The notes: generated by a model from the letters alone, not told the origin. Positions 1-7,695 are shown, counted from the stretch's first letter. The stretch: 17,411 bases of DNA from a bacterium Ga0077546 (GCA_001464165.1 LNEX01000106.1:1-17411), one strand, 5' to 3'. Numbers and translations: made by a program.

Positions 1-1
1 T

Positions 2-1606
2 GAACAAGACTATCGCTATATCTACCCATTGCTAGGACGTTTTAGCTCAACGGCTAACCAGCACATCTCTAAAGGTCTAAGCGAGACTGCAAACTACAAG
101 CGTGAGCTTGATCTGCTGGCTCAAGAAATTCACAGCACTCTAGTGCGCAATATGAAGAAAGCTGGCGTCGACCCTGACCAAGTGCTGCGATCGAAAAACC
201 CACCAATTTTCTCAATTATGCACGATGGTGGAGCCGGCCCTCACACCATGCGCCAGATTGATGGAGTCTGGAACGTTGACCACGTGCTCTATCCACGCAA
301 CATGGTTGGTGTAAGAAGCGTAACCACCAGTGGTATTCATGGTCACGAAATCGGACATGACCAATATGGTGGCATCCTCAAGTTTGAAGAATCTATTCGC
401 GAGAACGTCATTAAATCAGCAGTAGAAAAAGGGCTCGGTACCCGCGCCCAAGATAAAGTAACAGTGCCTGGTCACGGCGAAATGACCAAGGCCGATCTAA
501 TCGAACACATCTTCAAAGCTCAAGCCGATGAAAATACAGCCGATATCTGGGGGGCTGCTTGGACTGGTCACAACGGTGGCGGAGCCCTCGGGATCTTGTT
601 GCAGTCCCTAAGGAAGGGCGGACAGCTTGAGACCAGAAACGTCTTTGGCAAAGAATTTGTTGCCCCCGACAATCCACTCGGATTTGAAGTACACGCCTTT
701 GATGCACTTAGGCCAAAAATCGTTGCCGCCACCATGAGAGCAAGGGCCAATGGCGACAAAAATGTACTGGATCACGCCAAAGCCTTAGACCGCTATTCTG
801 ACGAAGCTTCTAGGCCTGGAGACTACGTTTTCGCTAACATGGACAAACCAGGTGAAACGATCACAATCACCAGAAAAGACCTCGAAGATGTTATTCCACA
901 CTTAATTGACGCTCAAATGAATACTCCATTGCCAGCTTTGCACGGCAAAACATTTGGCGACATACTGCCTGACCTACCAACACACATGGCTAAGATGGAC
1001 AATCTGGCGGGCCTGATGGTTGATGCTGTCAACAAAGGCAAGAAGCCCAACGAGATTCCTTTCGATACCCAGCACTACTCAATTAACCAAGTCTTCGGCG
1101 CTGGTATGCCAGCAGCCATGAGGCTTGTAGCTCAAGGCATGGATGCCTCAGAAGCGAACAAGGCAGTCAACAAGATGTCAGACTTCTTGCGCGCGCTCTA
1201 CCACGACAATGACCCGCACGTTGACCCACTAAAGCCCACTACGCTACAAGCAATCAGACTGTCCTCACCCAAAGACATTGCAGCTTCAACCAGGCGTGTA
1301 GCAGCAGCAGCCACCGAAAATACTGGTATAGCACTAGGCAAAACACCGGCCTTCTTCAACGGCCTGGGCGACCGTACTTCATCCTTAGGAGGAGCGTTAG
1401 GCTCAATAGAGATTGGCAGCTACATCAGAAATATGGAAGCACAGAAGCAACAAGAAGCGACCAATTCTGCAAATAGCAATTTCCCCAAAATGAGCTTCGA
1501 ACCAACGGCACCAGCCAATACACCACTGAAAGATAGAACACTAAGTAATATTGCTTACATGCAAGCAGCTCGCAAGCAGATACTGGCAGGTCAACCGGAA
1601 AAATAG
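2..1606 (+). CDS. Putative M48-like (gluzincin) zinc metalloprotease, 5'-truncated
   Basis: The reading frame is open to the window edge, so the true start lies upstream; a TTG at 29 is only an internal candidate. I do not recognise the whole protein. Numbering from that TTG, it has an HEIGH zinc-binding motif (106-110, nt 344-358), then ENTAD at 168-172 (nt 530-544). The latter matches the ExxAD motif that carries the third zinc ligand in M48 peptidases such as HtpX, Oma1 and Ste24. A later H222...R228 (HAFDALRPKI) resembles the HPxxxxRI element that follows in that family. The order and the roughly 58-residue spacing fit a gluzincin. Unlike HtpX or Ste24, no transmembrane segment is visible in this part. 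The C-terminal 350 residues are helical-looking, rich in Ala, Lys and Asp, and match nothing I know. Substrate and location are unknown. The gene ends 62 bp before the next plus-strand gene. Confidence 0.6.
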   Translation, partial: EQDYRYIYPLLGRFSSTANQHISKGLSETANYKRELDLLAQEIHSTLVRNMKKAGVDPDQVLRSKNPPIFSIMHDGGAGPHTMRQIDGVWNVDHVLYPRNMVGVRSVTTSGIHGHEIGHDQYGGILKFEESIRENVIKSAVEKGLGTRAQDKVTVPGHGEMTKADLIEHIFKAQADENTADIWGAAWTGHNGGGALGILLQSLRKGGQLETRNVFGKEFVAPDNPLGFEVHAFDALRPKIVAATMRARANGDKNVLDHAKALDRYSDEASRPGDYVFANMDKPGETITITRKDLEDVIPHLIDAQMNTPLPALHGKTFGDILPDLPTHMAKMDNLAGLMVDAVNKGKKPNEIPFDTQHYSINQVFGAGMPAAMRLVAQGMDASEANKAVNKMSDFLRALYHDNDPHVDPLKPTTLQAIRLSSPKDIAASTRRVAAAATENTGIALGKTPAFFNGLGDRTSSLGGALGSIEIGSYIRNMEAQKQQEATNSANSNFPKMSFEPTAPANTPLKDRTLSNIAYMQAARKQILAGQPEK

Positions 1607-1668
1607 ACCTTAAGCACGATAAAGATAAAGCTAAAAACGCGCTATTATGAGTTTCTAGTTACTTTAAC

Positions 1669-3162
1669 GTGAGCAAAAACGTGCAAAAAATAGTAACCCT
1701 TTTGACGGGGATGGGCTTGCCACTAGCTAGGCTGGCATTAATCTCAACTATCTGCCTTTCATGGGGCTGCTCCTTTTCTAGCGGACCAGCTCTGGCTCAA
1801 TATGATGAAACAAACGGCTTGGTCTTAGCTCAGGCAAAATATCGCAGCGCCACTCAAATGTTTGCAGTTGGTGACTACCAAAACTGTGTCAACCTACTCA
1901 GACAAGCGCAGACCGGTGATGCACGCAATAAGCAAATTCCTCATTTGATGGCTCTTGCCTATTCGCAACTAGGCGACAATAAAAATTCCGAACTCCAATT
2001 TATTTCAGCTCTAAGCCTTGATTACAACTTTGTAGAATGCCGCAATAATTTCGGCATTCTACTAAAGAAGATGAGTCGATTTGATGACGCCAAGAAGCAA
2101 TTTAAAGACTGTATTCGTATTAACTCGCGATATCCCAAAGCTCACTATAATTTAGGTACAGTCTATTTTGAACAAGGTGATTTCGATTCAGCTATCGAGT
2201 CTTTTCGCACGGCCACGCGCCTCGAACCGGGCTATTTTGAAGCTAACCGCGACCTTGGTTTAGCGATTTTCCAGAAATTCGAACGTGGTGACGGTGGCGA
2301 GATTTCAGAATGTCTTGAGAAACTAGGAGTTGCCGCCCAGCTCGTACCACAGAATCCTATGATTCACTACCATCTGGCCAATATTTATTGCTGTGATGGC
2401 AATCTAGACGAGGCCGAAATTGAATTTCGCAAGGCCTTACAATTCGACCCGAAACTGGCCGTAGCTCATTTCGAGCTAGGACGACTACGCTATCTCAGGG
2501 GCGATCCGAACCGCGCTCTATTCGAGCTAAAAGAGGCACAAAAAGTAAGCCCCATTTATACTGAGGGAAAAAAATACCCTTCCATCGACAGAGTAAAAGT
2601 AAAACAACTCCAGGCGAAATGCGAGGAACTGACCGATAACTACGAGGCAGCTATCGAATCCCTTAAAGATGTAGCCAGCCTAACAGCCAACAATGCCCAG
2701 ACCACTAAGCACATTGCTGAGCTCAGTCGCTTAACTAGAAGCGGCAGCCGTCGAAATGCCAAAGGTGTTGACCCAGCTGAGATTAAGGCGATAGTTTCGC
2801 AGGGCATTCATCAAACAGAGTCGGGCGAACTTGATGCTGCCAAGGCAAGCTTTCTCAAAGCCATTGAACTTGATCCTAAGTCATTTATTGCTTATCAAAA
2901 TCTCGGTGGCGTTCTGGAAGCCCAGGGCGACCTGCCTAACGCTACGGTGCAGTATCAAGCAGCGCTTGACTTAAAGCCGCGTTACGACGGCTTGTATTAC
3001 AACATGGCTTACTTGCTTGAAAAAGGAAACATGAAAGCAGAAGCCGGCGCCTGGTATAAACGTTTTCATGAGCTTTCAGGCAAATACCCATATGACCCGA
3101 AACATATTGTTTCGCTACAGCAAGAACTAGCTCGTGAGCGCGTTCGCGGTCAAAACAAATAA
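1669..3162 (+). CDS. Exported tetratricopeptide-repeat (TPR) protein
   Basis: The product is 497 residues with about ten TPR units. Good examples are the units beginning PKAHYNLGTVYFEQGDF, AVAHFELGRLRYLRGD and FIAYQNLGGVLEAQGD, which show the TPR pattern of small residues at positions 8, 20 and 27. The N-terminus has a long signal peptide whose hydrophobic core ends in ALA before Q, a good signal peptidase I site. The nearby LSWGC resembles a lipobox but has Ser at -3, so lipidation is less likely. The start is a GTG at 1669; GTG at 1681 and ATG at 1711 are alternatives and no Shine-Dalgarno sequence is obvious. A TATTAT at 1643-1648 could be its -10 box. TPR proteins are scaffolds for protein contacts; the partner cannot be inferred. 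A second exported TPR protein lies at the other end of the window. Confidence 0.85.
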   Translation: MSKNVQKIVTLLTGMGLPLARLALISTICLSWGCSFSSGPALAQYDETNGLVLAQAKYRSATQMFAVGDYQNCVNLLRQAQTGDARNKQIPHLMALAYSQLGDNKNSELQFISALSLDYNFVECRNNFGILLKKMSRFDDAKKQFKDCIRINSRYPKAHYNLGTVYFEQGDFDSAIESFRTATRLEPGYFEANRDLGLAIFQKFERGDGGEISECLEKLGVAAQLVPQNPMIHYHLANIYCCDGNLDEAEIEFRKALQFDPKLAVAHFELGRLRYLRGDPNRALFELKEAQKVSPIYTEGKKYPSIDRVKVKQLQAKCEELTDNYEAAIESLKDVASLTANNAQTTKHIAELSRLTRSGSRRNAKGVDPAEIKAIVSQGIHQTESGELDAAKASFLKAIELDPKSFIAYQNLGGVLEAQGDLPNATVQYQAALDLKPRYDGLYYNMAYLLEKGNMKAEAGAWYKRFHELSGKYPYDPKHIVSLQQELARERVRGQNK

Positions 3163-3211
3163 CATAGCAGGTGCGGGCGAGACTAGCGTGTCCTTCACAC
3201 TACACTGGCAG

Positions 3212-3220
3212 TGCTAAAAT
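3212..3220 (+). promoter_or_regulatory. Extended -10 promoter of panB
   Basis: TGCTAAAAT fits the extended -10 form TGnTAtAAT. It ends six bases before the panB ATG at 3227, so transcription would start at or next to the start codon, giving a leaderless mRNA. A short palindrome CACTGGCAGTG (3203-3213) overlaps it. No good -35 box is seen at normal spacing. Confidence 0.45.
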
Positions 3221-3226
3221 TTGGCC

Positions 3227-4105
3227 ATGACAAAAGCAGTATCTACTCTCACCCTGCAAAAATATAAACGTGACGGCCGCAAGATTGTAGCCCTCACTGC
3301 TTATGATTACTCAATGGCTAAAATTCTCGACAAAGCAGGCGTCGATCTAATTTTGGTTGGCGATAGCCTAGCCATGGTGGCCTTGGGACATCGCACTACC
3401 CATGCAGTGACGATGGAAGAAATGCTGCATCACACCAGGGCTGTTACAAGAGGTGTGAGCAATGCCATGGTGGTAGCAGATCTACCATTTATGAGCTATC
3501 AAGTTGATGTTATTCAAGCTATTACCAATGCCGGCCGTTTCGTCAAGGAAGCTCAAGCTCACGCCGTCAAGCTTGAAGGCGCGACCAGGCTCAATCTTGA
3601 AATAATCGAGCGTTTAGTGGGCATGGGTATTCCAGTAATGGGGCACCTTGGATACACACCCCAAGCCATTCACGGCTTAGGTGGCGCCAGAGTACAAGGT
3701 CGCTCCGCTGATGAAGCCATCAAGTTAATTGATGACGCCCGCGCTCTGGAGATGGCAGGCTGTTTTTCAGTGGTATTAGAAATGGTACCAACTGCAGTGG
3801 CTAAGGCCGTAACTGAGCGACTGACAATACCCACTGTCGGCATTGGGGCTGGCAACGTTTGCGACGGCCAGATACTTGTTACCGACGATTTAATGGGCAA
3901 GTTTACCGACTTCCTACCGCGCTTTGTTAGACGCTATGCTGATTTGAGCCAGGTCTGTCAGGAGGCGGTAGGTAAGTATGCAGAAGATGTAAAATCGGCA
4001 AACTTCCCCAATGCATCAGAATCCTTCTTGCTTCCTAAGGAGGAAGAAGAAGAGTTGAAGCGCAAGCTTGCTTTAGAGAGCGTCAGCACTGGCGAGATTT
4101 GTTAG
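3227..4105 (+). CDS. panB: 3-methyl-2-oxobutanoate hydroxymethyltransferase (ketopantoate hydroxymethyltransferase)
   Basis: PanB transfers a hydroxymethyl group from 5,10-methylene-tetrahydrofolate to 2-oxoisovalerate, the first committed step to pantothenate and CoA. It is a cytoplasmic Mg-dependent TIM-barrel enzyme. Conserved segments are easily read: LQKYKRDGRKI and TAYDYS near the N-terminus, VGDSL and ADLPFM with the metal-binding aspartates (D46, D85), KLEG (E117), GHLGYTPQ, VLEMVP with the catalytic-type Glu (E185), and PTVGIGAG. I start at ATG 3227 because QKYK then sits as in known PanB; an in-frame TTG at 3221 would add two residues. At 292 residues it is about 25-30 longer than E. 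coli PanB, owing to a charged C-terminal tail rich in Glu and Lys. It converges on the fmdB-type gene with only 17 bp between the stop codons, and the other pantothenate genes are not next to it. Confidence 0.97.
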   Translation: MTKAVSTLTLQKYKRDGRKIVALTAYDYSMAKILDKAGVDLILVGDSLAMVALGHRTTHAVTMEEMLHHTRAVTRGVSNAMVVADLPFMSYQVDVIQAITNAGRFVKEAQAHAVKLEGATRLNLEIIERLVGMGIPVMGHLGYTPQAIHGLGGARVQGRSADEAIKLIDDARALEMAGCFSVVLEMVPTAVAKAVTERLTIPTVGIGAGNVCDGQILVTDDLMGKFTDFLPRFVRRYADLSQVCQEAVGKYAEDVKSANFPNASESFLLPKEEEEELKRKLALESVSTGEIC

Positions 4106-4122
4106 GTCAAAACCTGCTGTCT

Positions 4123-4371
4123 CTAGCAGCTATGACACGAGTGAGTACTACAAGAACCACAACCACCGCTAGATCCGCTCTTGCTACCTGAACCCTTGGA
4201 ACTCTGACCAACATCCGGAGTACTACCAGAAGAGCGCAGTATCATGTTCCATATACGCGATACATTGGCAGAGCCGCACTCGGCACAGCTAGTGTCAGAT
4301 GGGTCGTTCATAGAACGCTCTACGGTGAAAGCCACTCGACATTCTTGGCAGCGGTAATCATAACTCGGCAT
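4123..4371 (-). CDS. FmdB-family zinc-ribbon protein
   Basis: This 82-residue protein begins MPSYDYRCQEC, the hallmark of the FmdB/CxxC_CxxC regulatory-protein family. Two CxxC knuckles (CQEC and, about 20 residues on, CAEC followed by GSANV) would bind one zinc ion. The start at 4371 is preferred over a site five codons upstream because family members begin at MPxYDYRC. Behind the ribbon is a Gly/Ser-rich linker and a Cys/His-rich tail (GGCGSCSTHSCHSC), a common ending in this family. The molecular role is not established; links to formamidase/amidase gene regulation are historical. The ATG follows the TAA of the rseP-like frame by one base (TAAGATG), so the two genes are probably translationally coupled and this one closes the minus-strand operon. 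Confidence 0.88.
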   Translation of the reverse strand: MPSYDYRCQECRVAFTVERSMNDPSDTSCAECGSANVSRIWNMILRSSGSTPDVGQSSKGSGSKSGSSGGCGSCSTHSCHSC

Positions 4372-4372
4372 C

Positions 4373-4816
4373 TTATTTAGCCTCACTCGAGACAGGATCA
4401 GATTTAACGGCAGGCTGAGTTTCTACTTTAGGCTCTACTTTAGTCTGTACTTTAGGCTCTACTTTGGTTTCGGTAGTGCTTTCAGGCTTAACATCGCCCT
4501 TTCTGTCGGGAAGAGCTTCAAGCTTTACTTCTGGCTTGGGCTCAGCTTTCGGGGTCGAAATGGAGGTCTTAGGCTTAGCATCCTTCTTCTTAAAGTCGAG
4601 GTCTCCATGCACCCAAGCCGAGACGTCATTGACTAGCACCACTACCATCAGTGCAATCAAGCTGAGAAATCCCCATTTGACGATCTCACCTTGGGCCCGT
4701 TCTTCCATTGGTTTACCCCGCACTGCTTCTAAGAGCATGAAGGCCAAATGACCACCATCTAGTGCTGGCCAAGGAAGTAAGTTAACGATAGCGAGGTCCT
4801 GCAAAATCGGCACCAA
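4373..4816 (-). CDS. RseP-like site-2 protease, C-terminal part (frame-disrupted gene)
   Basis: This frame carries the end of the M50 protease whose front lies at 4782-5669. It reads DLAIVNLLPWPALDGGH, the conserved LDG motif providing the third zinc ligand (Asp), then a final membrane helix (about WGFLSLIALMVVVLVNDV). The first residues (MVPILQ) are read out of the other frame, so there is probably no independent start here. After the last helix comes a Lys/Glu/Pro/Val-rich tail of about 70 residues, absent from typical RseP, with an 8-residue repeat TKVEPKV(Q/E). Compared with family members, about 17-19 residues before LAIVNLLP are missing, which is more than a one-base slip. The frame ends one base before the FmdB-type gene. 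Confidence 0.8.
   Translation of the reverse strand: MVPILQDLAIVNLLPWPALDGGHLAFMLLEAVRGKPMEERAQGEIVKWGFLSLIALMVVVLVNDVSAWVHGDLDFKKKDAKPKTSISTPKAEPKPEVKLEALPDRKGDVKPESTTETKVEPKVQTKVEPKVETQPAVKSDPVSSEAK
4424..4465 (-). repeat. 24-bp period tandem repeat coding the RseP tail
   Basis: An 18-bp identical block occurs at 4424-4441 and 4448-4465, a 24-bp period (eight codons). On the minus strand it encodes KVEPKV twice within the hydrophilic C-terminal tail of the RseP-like protein. It lies in the tail only and keeps the frame. Confidence 0.8.
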
Positions 4817-5669
4817 TTTTGACTACGGCTATGACACCGTGAAAACTCTCAATGCCAGGCTGTGGTTTGCCATCTTTACTCTTGGCATTAGGGGAAATAA
4901 TTTTGTTAAAAACCCCCTGAAACAGACTGCCAATAGAATTAACCATCTGCCCTGTTGAATTAGTTAGCTCCGTAGCCGCAATAGTAGCCACATCAATAGG
5001 ACTACCTTCAATTTTGACGTATTGCACTTTAGGCGATAAGCCCATACCAACCTTGCCGTCTTTGTTTGGCGTCATTGGCAGATCAATGGTCTGGCCCTCG
5101 CGCTTGACATGCAAAACAATTGGTGTGAGTTTCTTTGAGGCCAAGTAAGAGATAAATTCTTCTGCTGTTTTAATTGTCTTGTCATCAACGCCGAGCAACT
5201 CGTCGTTGGTCTGTACCCCTGCGGTTGCGGCAATGGGGTTAGCGGCTGGCAGCTCGCCGACGAATACACCTTGGGGTATCGGCCGCCCTAGGGCAGTCAT
5301 CATGATGAGCATTACCAAATAAGCAAAGAGCACATTAAAAGTGACGCCGGCTACAGCAACCAAAGCCCTTTGCCAAATAGGAAACTTCTTAAAAGGAGCA
5401 AGCTGAACACCAAACACCTCAGCCGAGGCATTGCTCTCATCGCCGAGTTCAGGAATGGCTACATAGCCGCCCAGCATACAAGCATGAATGCGAAATTCGG
5501 TGTTCCAGCGTTTTCCCACTGTCCAGGATGGCCCGAATGGCAGACCAAAACCAAAAACCGGCGTCTGGAAACCAAAAAATCGGGCTACCAGAAAATGGCC
5601 GCACTCGTGAACGATGATCAATGTGCTCAATATGGCGAGCATCATGAAAATACCAAAAGCTTGTTCCAA
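4782..5669 (-). CDS. rseP: RseP-like site-2 (M50) membrane metalloprotease, N-terminal part (frame-disrupted gene)
   Basis: Intramembrane zinc proteases of this family cut membrane-bound anti-sigma factors and leftover signal peptides. This part has the first helix with HECGH (residues about 21-25), GGYV, a second hydrophobic stretch (ALVAVAGVTFNVLFAYLVMLIMM) with the conserved N, and a PDZ domain (about 150-210). It ends with IGADFA and then runs into GPRYR and a stop, while the missing end continues in another frame at 4373-4816. I prefer TTG 5669 as start: AAGAGGA sits seven bases upstream, whereas TTG 5675 would be too close. From 5669 to 4373 the length is 1297 bp, one over a multiple of three, so with the missing conserved stretch about 53-56 bp appear deleted. 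It lies 46 bp behind the spoIID-type gene and is probably co-transcribed with it. Confidence 0.85.
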   Translation of the reverse strand: MEQAFGIFMMLAILSTLIIVHECGHFLVARFFGFQTPVFGFGLPFGPSWTVGKRWNTEFRIHACMLGGYVAIPELGDESNASAEVFGVQLAPFKKFPIWQRALVAVAGVTFNVLFAYLVMLIMMTALGRPIPQGVFVGELPAANPIAATAGVQTNDELLGVDDKTIKTAEEFISYLASKKLTPIVLHVKREGQTIDLPMTPNKDGKVGMGLSPKVQYVKIEGSPIDVATIAATELTNSTGQMVNSIGSLFQGVFNKIISPNAKSKDGKPQPGIESFHGVIAVVKIGADFAGPRYR

Positions 5670-5715
5670 GACCAATTCCTCTTGAGGTGACTGGCCCTAG
5701 TTCTATGTAGCGTAG

Positions 5716-7431
5716 CTAGATAGCACCTTCTGGGGCCAGAGGTTCTATCGTGACATCTTTGTAGTAGTACGACAGAATCTGTTCTGCATTATATCCGTTA
5801 TCAGCCAGGGCTTTCGCTCCCCATTGAGAAAGACCAAGGCCATGTCCATAGCCCCGACCGCTGAAGATATAACTGCTGTCTGACTGGAAGAGACTAAACT
5901 GGGTGCTTGGCAGGTTAAATAATCTTCGCAACTCAGTGCCTGCAATTACTCTTGCTGAACTCTGGCCCACGACCAAAACGTCTTTCACTCTTTGCGAGTC
6001 GCCGGAATGGCGGCCAATTACCAAAACACCTAGAAGTGCCTGACTATCTTGAGCTGAACCAAAAAGAGCTTTGGCAAGGTCTTGCGAAGTTACGGTTTTA
6101 CGCCAAGTAAACTGAGGCGATGCATCATCGTAGTCAACGACACTTTTGAGGTAGGGCAAAGGCTTGCCCCAAACATTCTCAGAAACCTCAGTACTACCAC
6201 CACTGGTGCTATGAAAGAACGCCGAAATAACTTTGTTGCTGTTCTTTAGCACTAAGCCTGATGTAGCAGCAACTGCTGCATTGGTCTCAGCCGACTCGGC
6301 AATGACCCCGCGATACACTTGATCGTCCACAGTAGCCTTGACGTCATAGCCTTCAGCTTTATGCTTGCCAAAGTTTGCTACAGCATACGATCGAGCAGCA
6401 ATAGCCTGAGCTTTCAAGACTTCTTTAGGCCAAAGAGAGGGCACTTCTGATGGTACTACTGACAAAAGATAGTCTTCTAAATCGAGAACGTTTATGAGAT
6501 TGATACCAGTGGTATCAACAACGCCAGTGCTATCTGTTTTGCATGTAGGTCGCAACACAACTGCACCGCGATAAAGCTTACCGTTCACTCCGATCAGTGG
6601 GGCGCTACTCTGCTCACGTCCATTAGTGTCGTTTGAAACTTGGTCGGGAACAGCTATATATCCTTGCGAAGCATCAATTACCGAAGAAGAAGAAGAAGAA
6701 GCTGTTACGCCTCCTTTTCTGAGAGGAATAGCTACGGGTAAAGTAAGCTGATTTGAGTCGTTAGTAGTACCAAAAAAGCTACCGGTGCTGGGCACGAAGG
6801 CTACTTTGGCAATGGTCGAGGCCGGGGAAATTTTGTCTCTACGGCTTTTACCAAGTAAGACAATGGAGCTGTTACCCTTTGTTGCCGAGCGAGCCAGGCT
6901 TAAGCTCCAAGCCGTCTGGGGAGCAATCTTACCGACCAAAGTACCGTCGGCAACAGTATATATACTGCCTCCATCGGGGAAATCGAGATCTACTTTCTGC
7001 GCCGAACTAGAAGCAAAACTAGAACCAAAACCAGAACTAGCTAGGCATACCCTTATCTGCTTATCGGCGACCTGGGCTTGCGCTACTGATGTCAACAGGC
7101 CGGTAAGGGCCAGGCTAATTGCCACTGCAAAAGAGCTACCCCAAAGATTGCGTTTTGACCAACGCTGGTTATCACCCATGTGCCAACCTTTAATGAGATC
7201 ACCATGACCAATAGCTTCCTGCCGACTTGCCACCGCCCAAGGTGACAATATAGGAGGGGCGTTAGAACAATTATCAGAACTCTCTTGTTCTTGCTCTTGC
7301 AATAAATAAGTTTGAACGGCTGCAGCAATAGCTACCATTTCATCGTCGCTGGCAGCAGCCGAACTAGAATCTTTTGTAGTAGTAGTTATTGTTGTATTCG
7401 TAGTAGTTAGCGTTGTAACTGACAAATTCAT
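5716..7431 (-). CDS. SpoIID/LytB-domain protein with unusual N-terminal extension
   Basis: The C-terminal 280 residues are a clear SpoIID/LytB domain. Numbering from ATG 7431, it contains LEDYLLSVVPSEVPSLWP (catalytic-type Glu in PSEVP, about 329), KAQAIAARSYA, the DDQVYRG stretch, FHSTSGGSTE, and GRGYGHGLGLSQWGAKALA near the end. SpoIID is a lytic transglycosylase acting on denuded glycan strands; LytB-type relatives enhance amidases, so cell-wall remodelling outside the membrane is likely. A hydrophobic stretch (about 99-120) ending AQA before Q looks like a signal peptide, but it begins about 85-95 residues in. In front of it lie a Thr-rich stretch and an OadG-like motif (see findings). 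ATG 7431 gives 571 residues; TTG 7461 or an internal ATG at 7179, directly before the signal sequence, are alternatives. Six Ser codons (a triplet repeat at 6683-6700) sit in the linker. Confidence 0.88.
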   Translation of the reverse strand: MNLSVTTLTTTNTTITTTTKDSSSAAASDDEMVAIAAAVQTYLLQEQEQESSDNCSNAPPILSPWAVASRQEAIGHGDLIKGWHMGDNQRWSKRNLWGSSFAVAISLALTGLLTSVAQAQVADKQIRVCLASSGFGSSFASSSAQKVDLDFPDGGSIYTVADGTLVGKIAPQTAWSLSLARSATKGNSSIVLLGKSRRDKISPASTIAKVAFVPSTGSFFGTTNDSNQLTLPVAIPLRKGGVTASSSSSSVIDASQGYIAVPDQVSNDTNGREQSSAPLIGVNGKLYRGAVVLRPTCKTDSTGVVDTTGINLINVLDLEDYLLSVVPSEVPSLWPKEVLKAQAIAARSYAVANFGKHKAEGYDVKATVDDQVYRGVIAESAETNAAVAATSGLVLKNSNKVISAFFHSTSGGSTEVSENVWGKPLPYLKSVVDYDDASPQFTWRKTVTSQDLAKALFGSAQDSQALLGVLVIGRHSGDSQRVKDVLVVGQSSARVIAGTELRRLFNLPSTQFSLFQSDSSYIFSGRGYGHGLGLSQWGAKALADNGYNAEQILSYYYKDVTIEPLAPEGAI

Positions 7432-7490
7432 TCTGAATGCTCTCAAATCGCTTTTTGGCAAATTTCTAAAGACATTGCTACCACTTCACA

Positions 7491-7496
7491 ATTATA
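7491..7496 (-). promoter_or_regulatory. Probable -10 box of the spoIID-rseP-fmdB operon
   Basis: The minus strand reads TATAAT here, between the atp terminator (7573-7601) and the ATG at 7431. Transcription would start near 7484, leaving a leader of about 50 nt. No clear -35 hexamer is present at 17 bp. Confidence 0.45.
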
Positions 7497-7572
7497 GCGG
7501 TGAAAATAACTTTGTATAGGCGAACTCACAAACCAACCAATTCGATAAATTGTTGAGACTACTCGGTTCGCG

Positions 7573-7601
7573 AAAAAAAATAGGTGTATATACACCTATT
7601 T
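7573..7601 (-). terminator. Rho-independent terminator of the atp operon
   Basis: A perfect 24-bp palindrome (7578-7601, half-site AAATAGGTGTAT) can fold as a 10-bp stem with a TATA loop. On the minus strand it is followed directly by eight T (7580-7573, three of them in the stem). It lies about 134 bp past the atpG stop and before the spoIID promoter. The T-run is on one side only, so it should act on minus-strand transcripts. Confidence 0.8.
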
Positions 7602-7661
7602 CTCCATCTAATTACCAGGCAACTCTAACATTTCATAGAACTCATAGGCTCACTTGAATCT

Positions 7662-7695
7662 CTCAAATTTGCATTTGAGGGCTCATAATTGAGCC
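7662..7695 (-). other. Two abutting small inverted repeats downstream of atpG
   Basis: CTCAAAT/ATTTGAG with a 4-nt loop (7662-7679) lies directly beside GGCTCA/TGAGCC with a 4-nt loop (7680-7695). Neither is followed by a T-run, so they may protect the 3' end of the atp mRNA rather than terminate it. Together with the terminator and promoter they account for most of the 300-bp gap between atpG and the spoIID-type gene. Confidence 0.6.

Noticed and set aside
4114..4129. CTGCT/AGCAG hairpin between panB and the FmdB-type gene as a shared terminator
   Set aside because: The stem is only five pairs, there is no T-run on either strand, and it overlaps the fmdB stop.
4464..4751. Plus-strand frame opposite the rseP tail
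   Set aside because: It is a shadow of the Lys/Glu/Pro-rich coding region on the other strand.
6683..6700. Six GAA triplets (plus strand) as a contingency locus
   Set aside because: The repeat is triplet-based and would only change the number of Ser residues in a linker; it cannot switch the frame.
7443..7475. Ten-codon upstream frame (MSLEICQKAI) in the spoIID leader
   Set aside because: No ribosome-binding site and no attenuator-like codon run or hairpin; its length is what chance would give.
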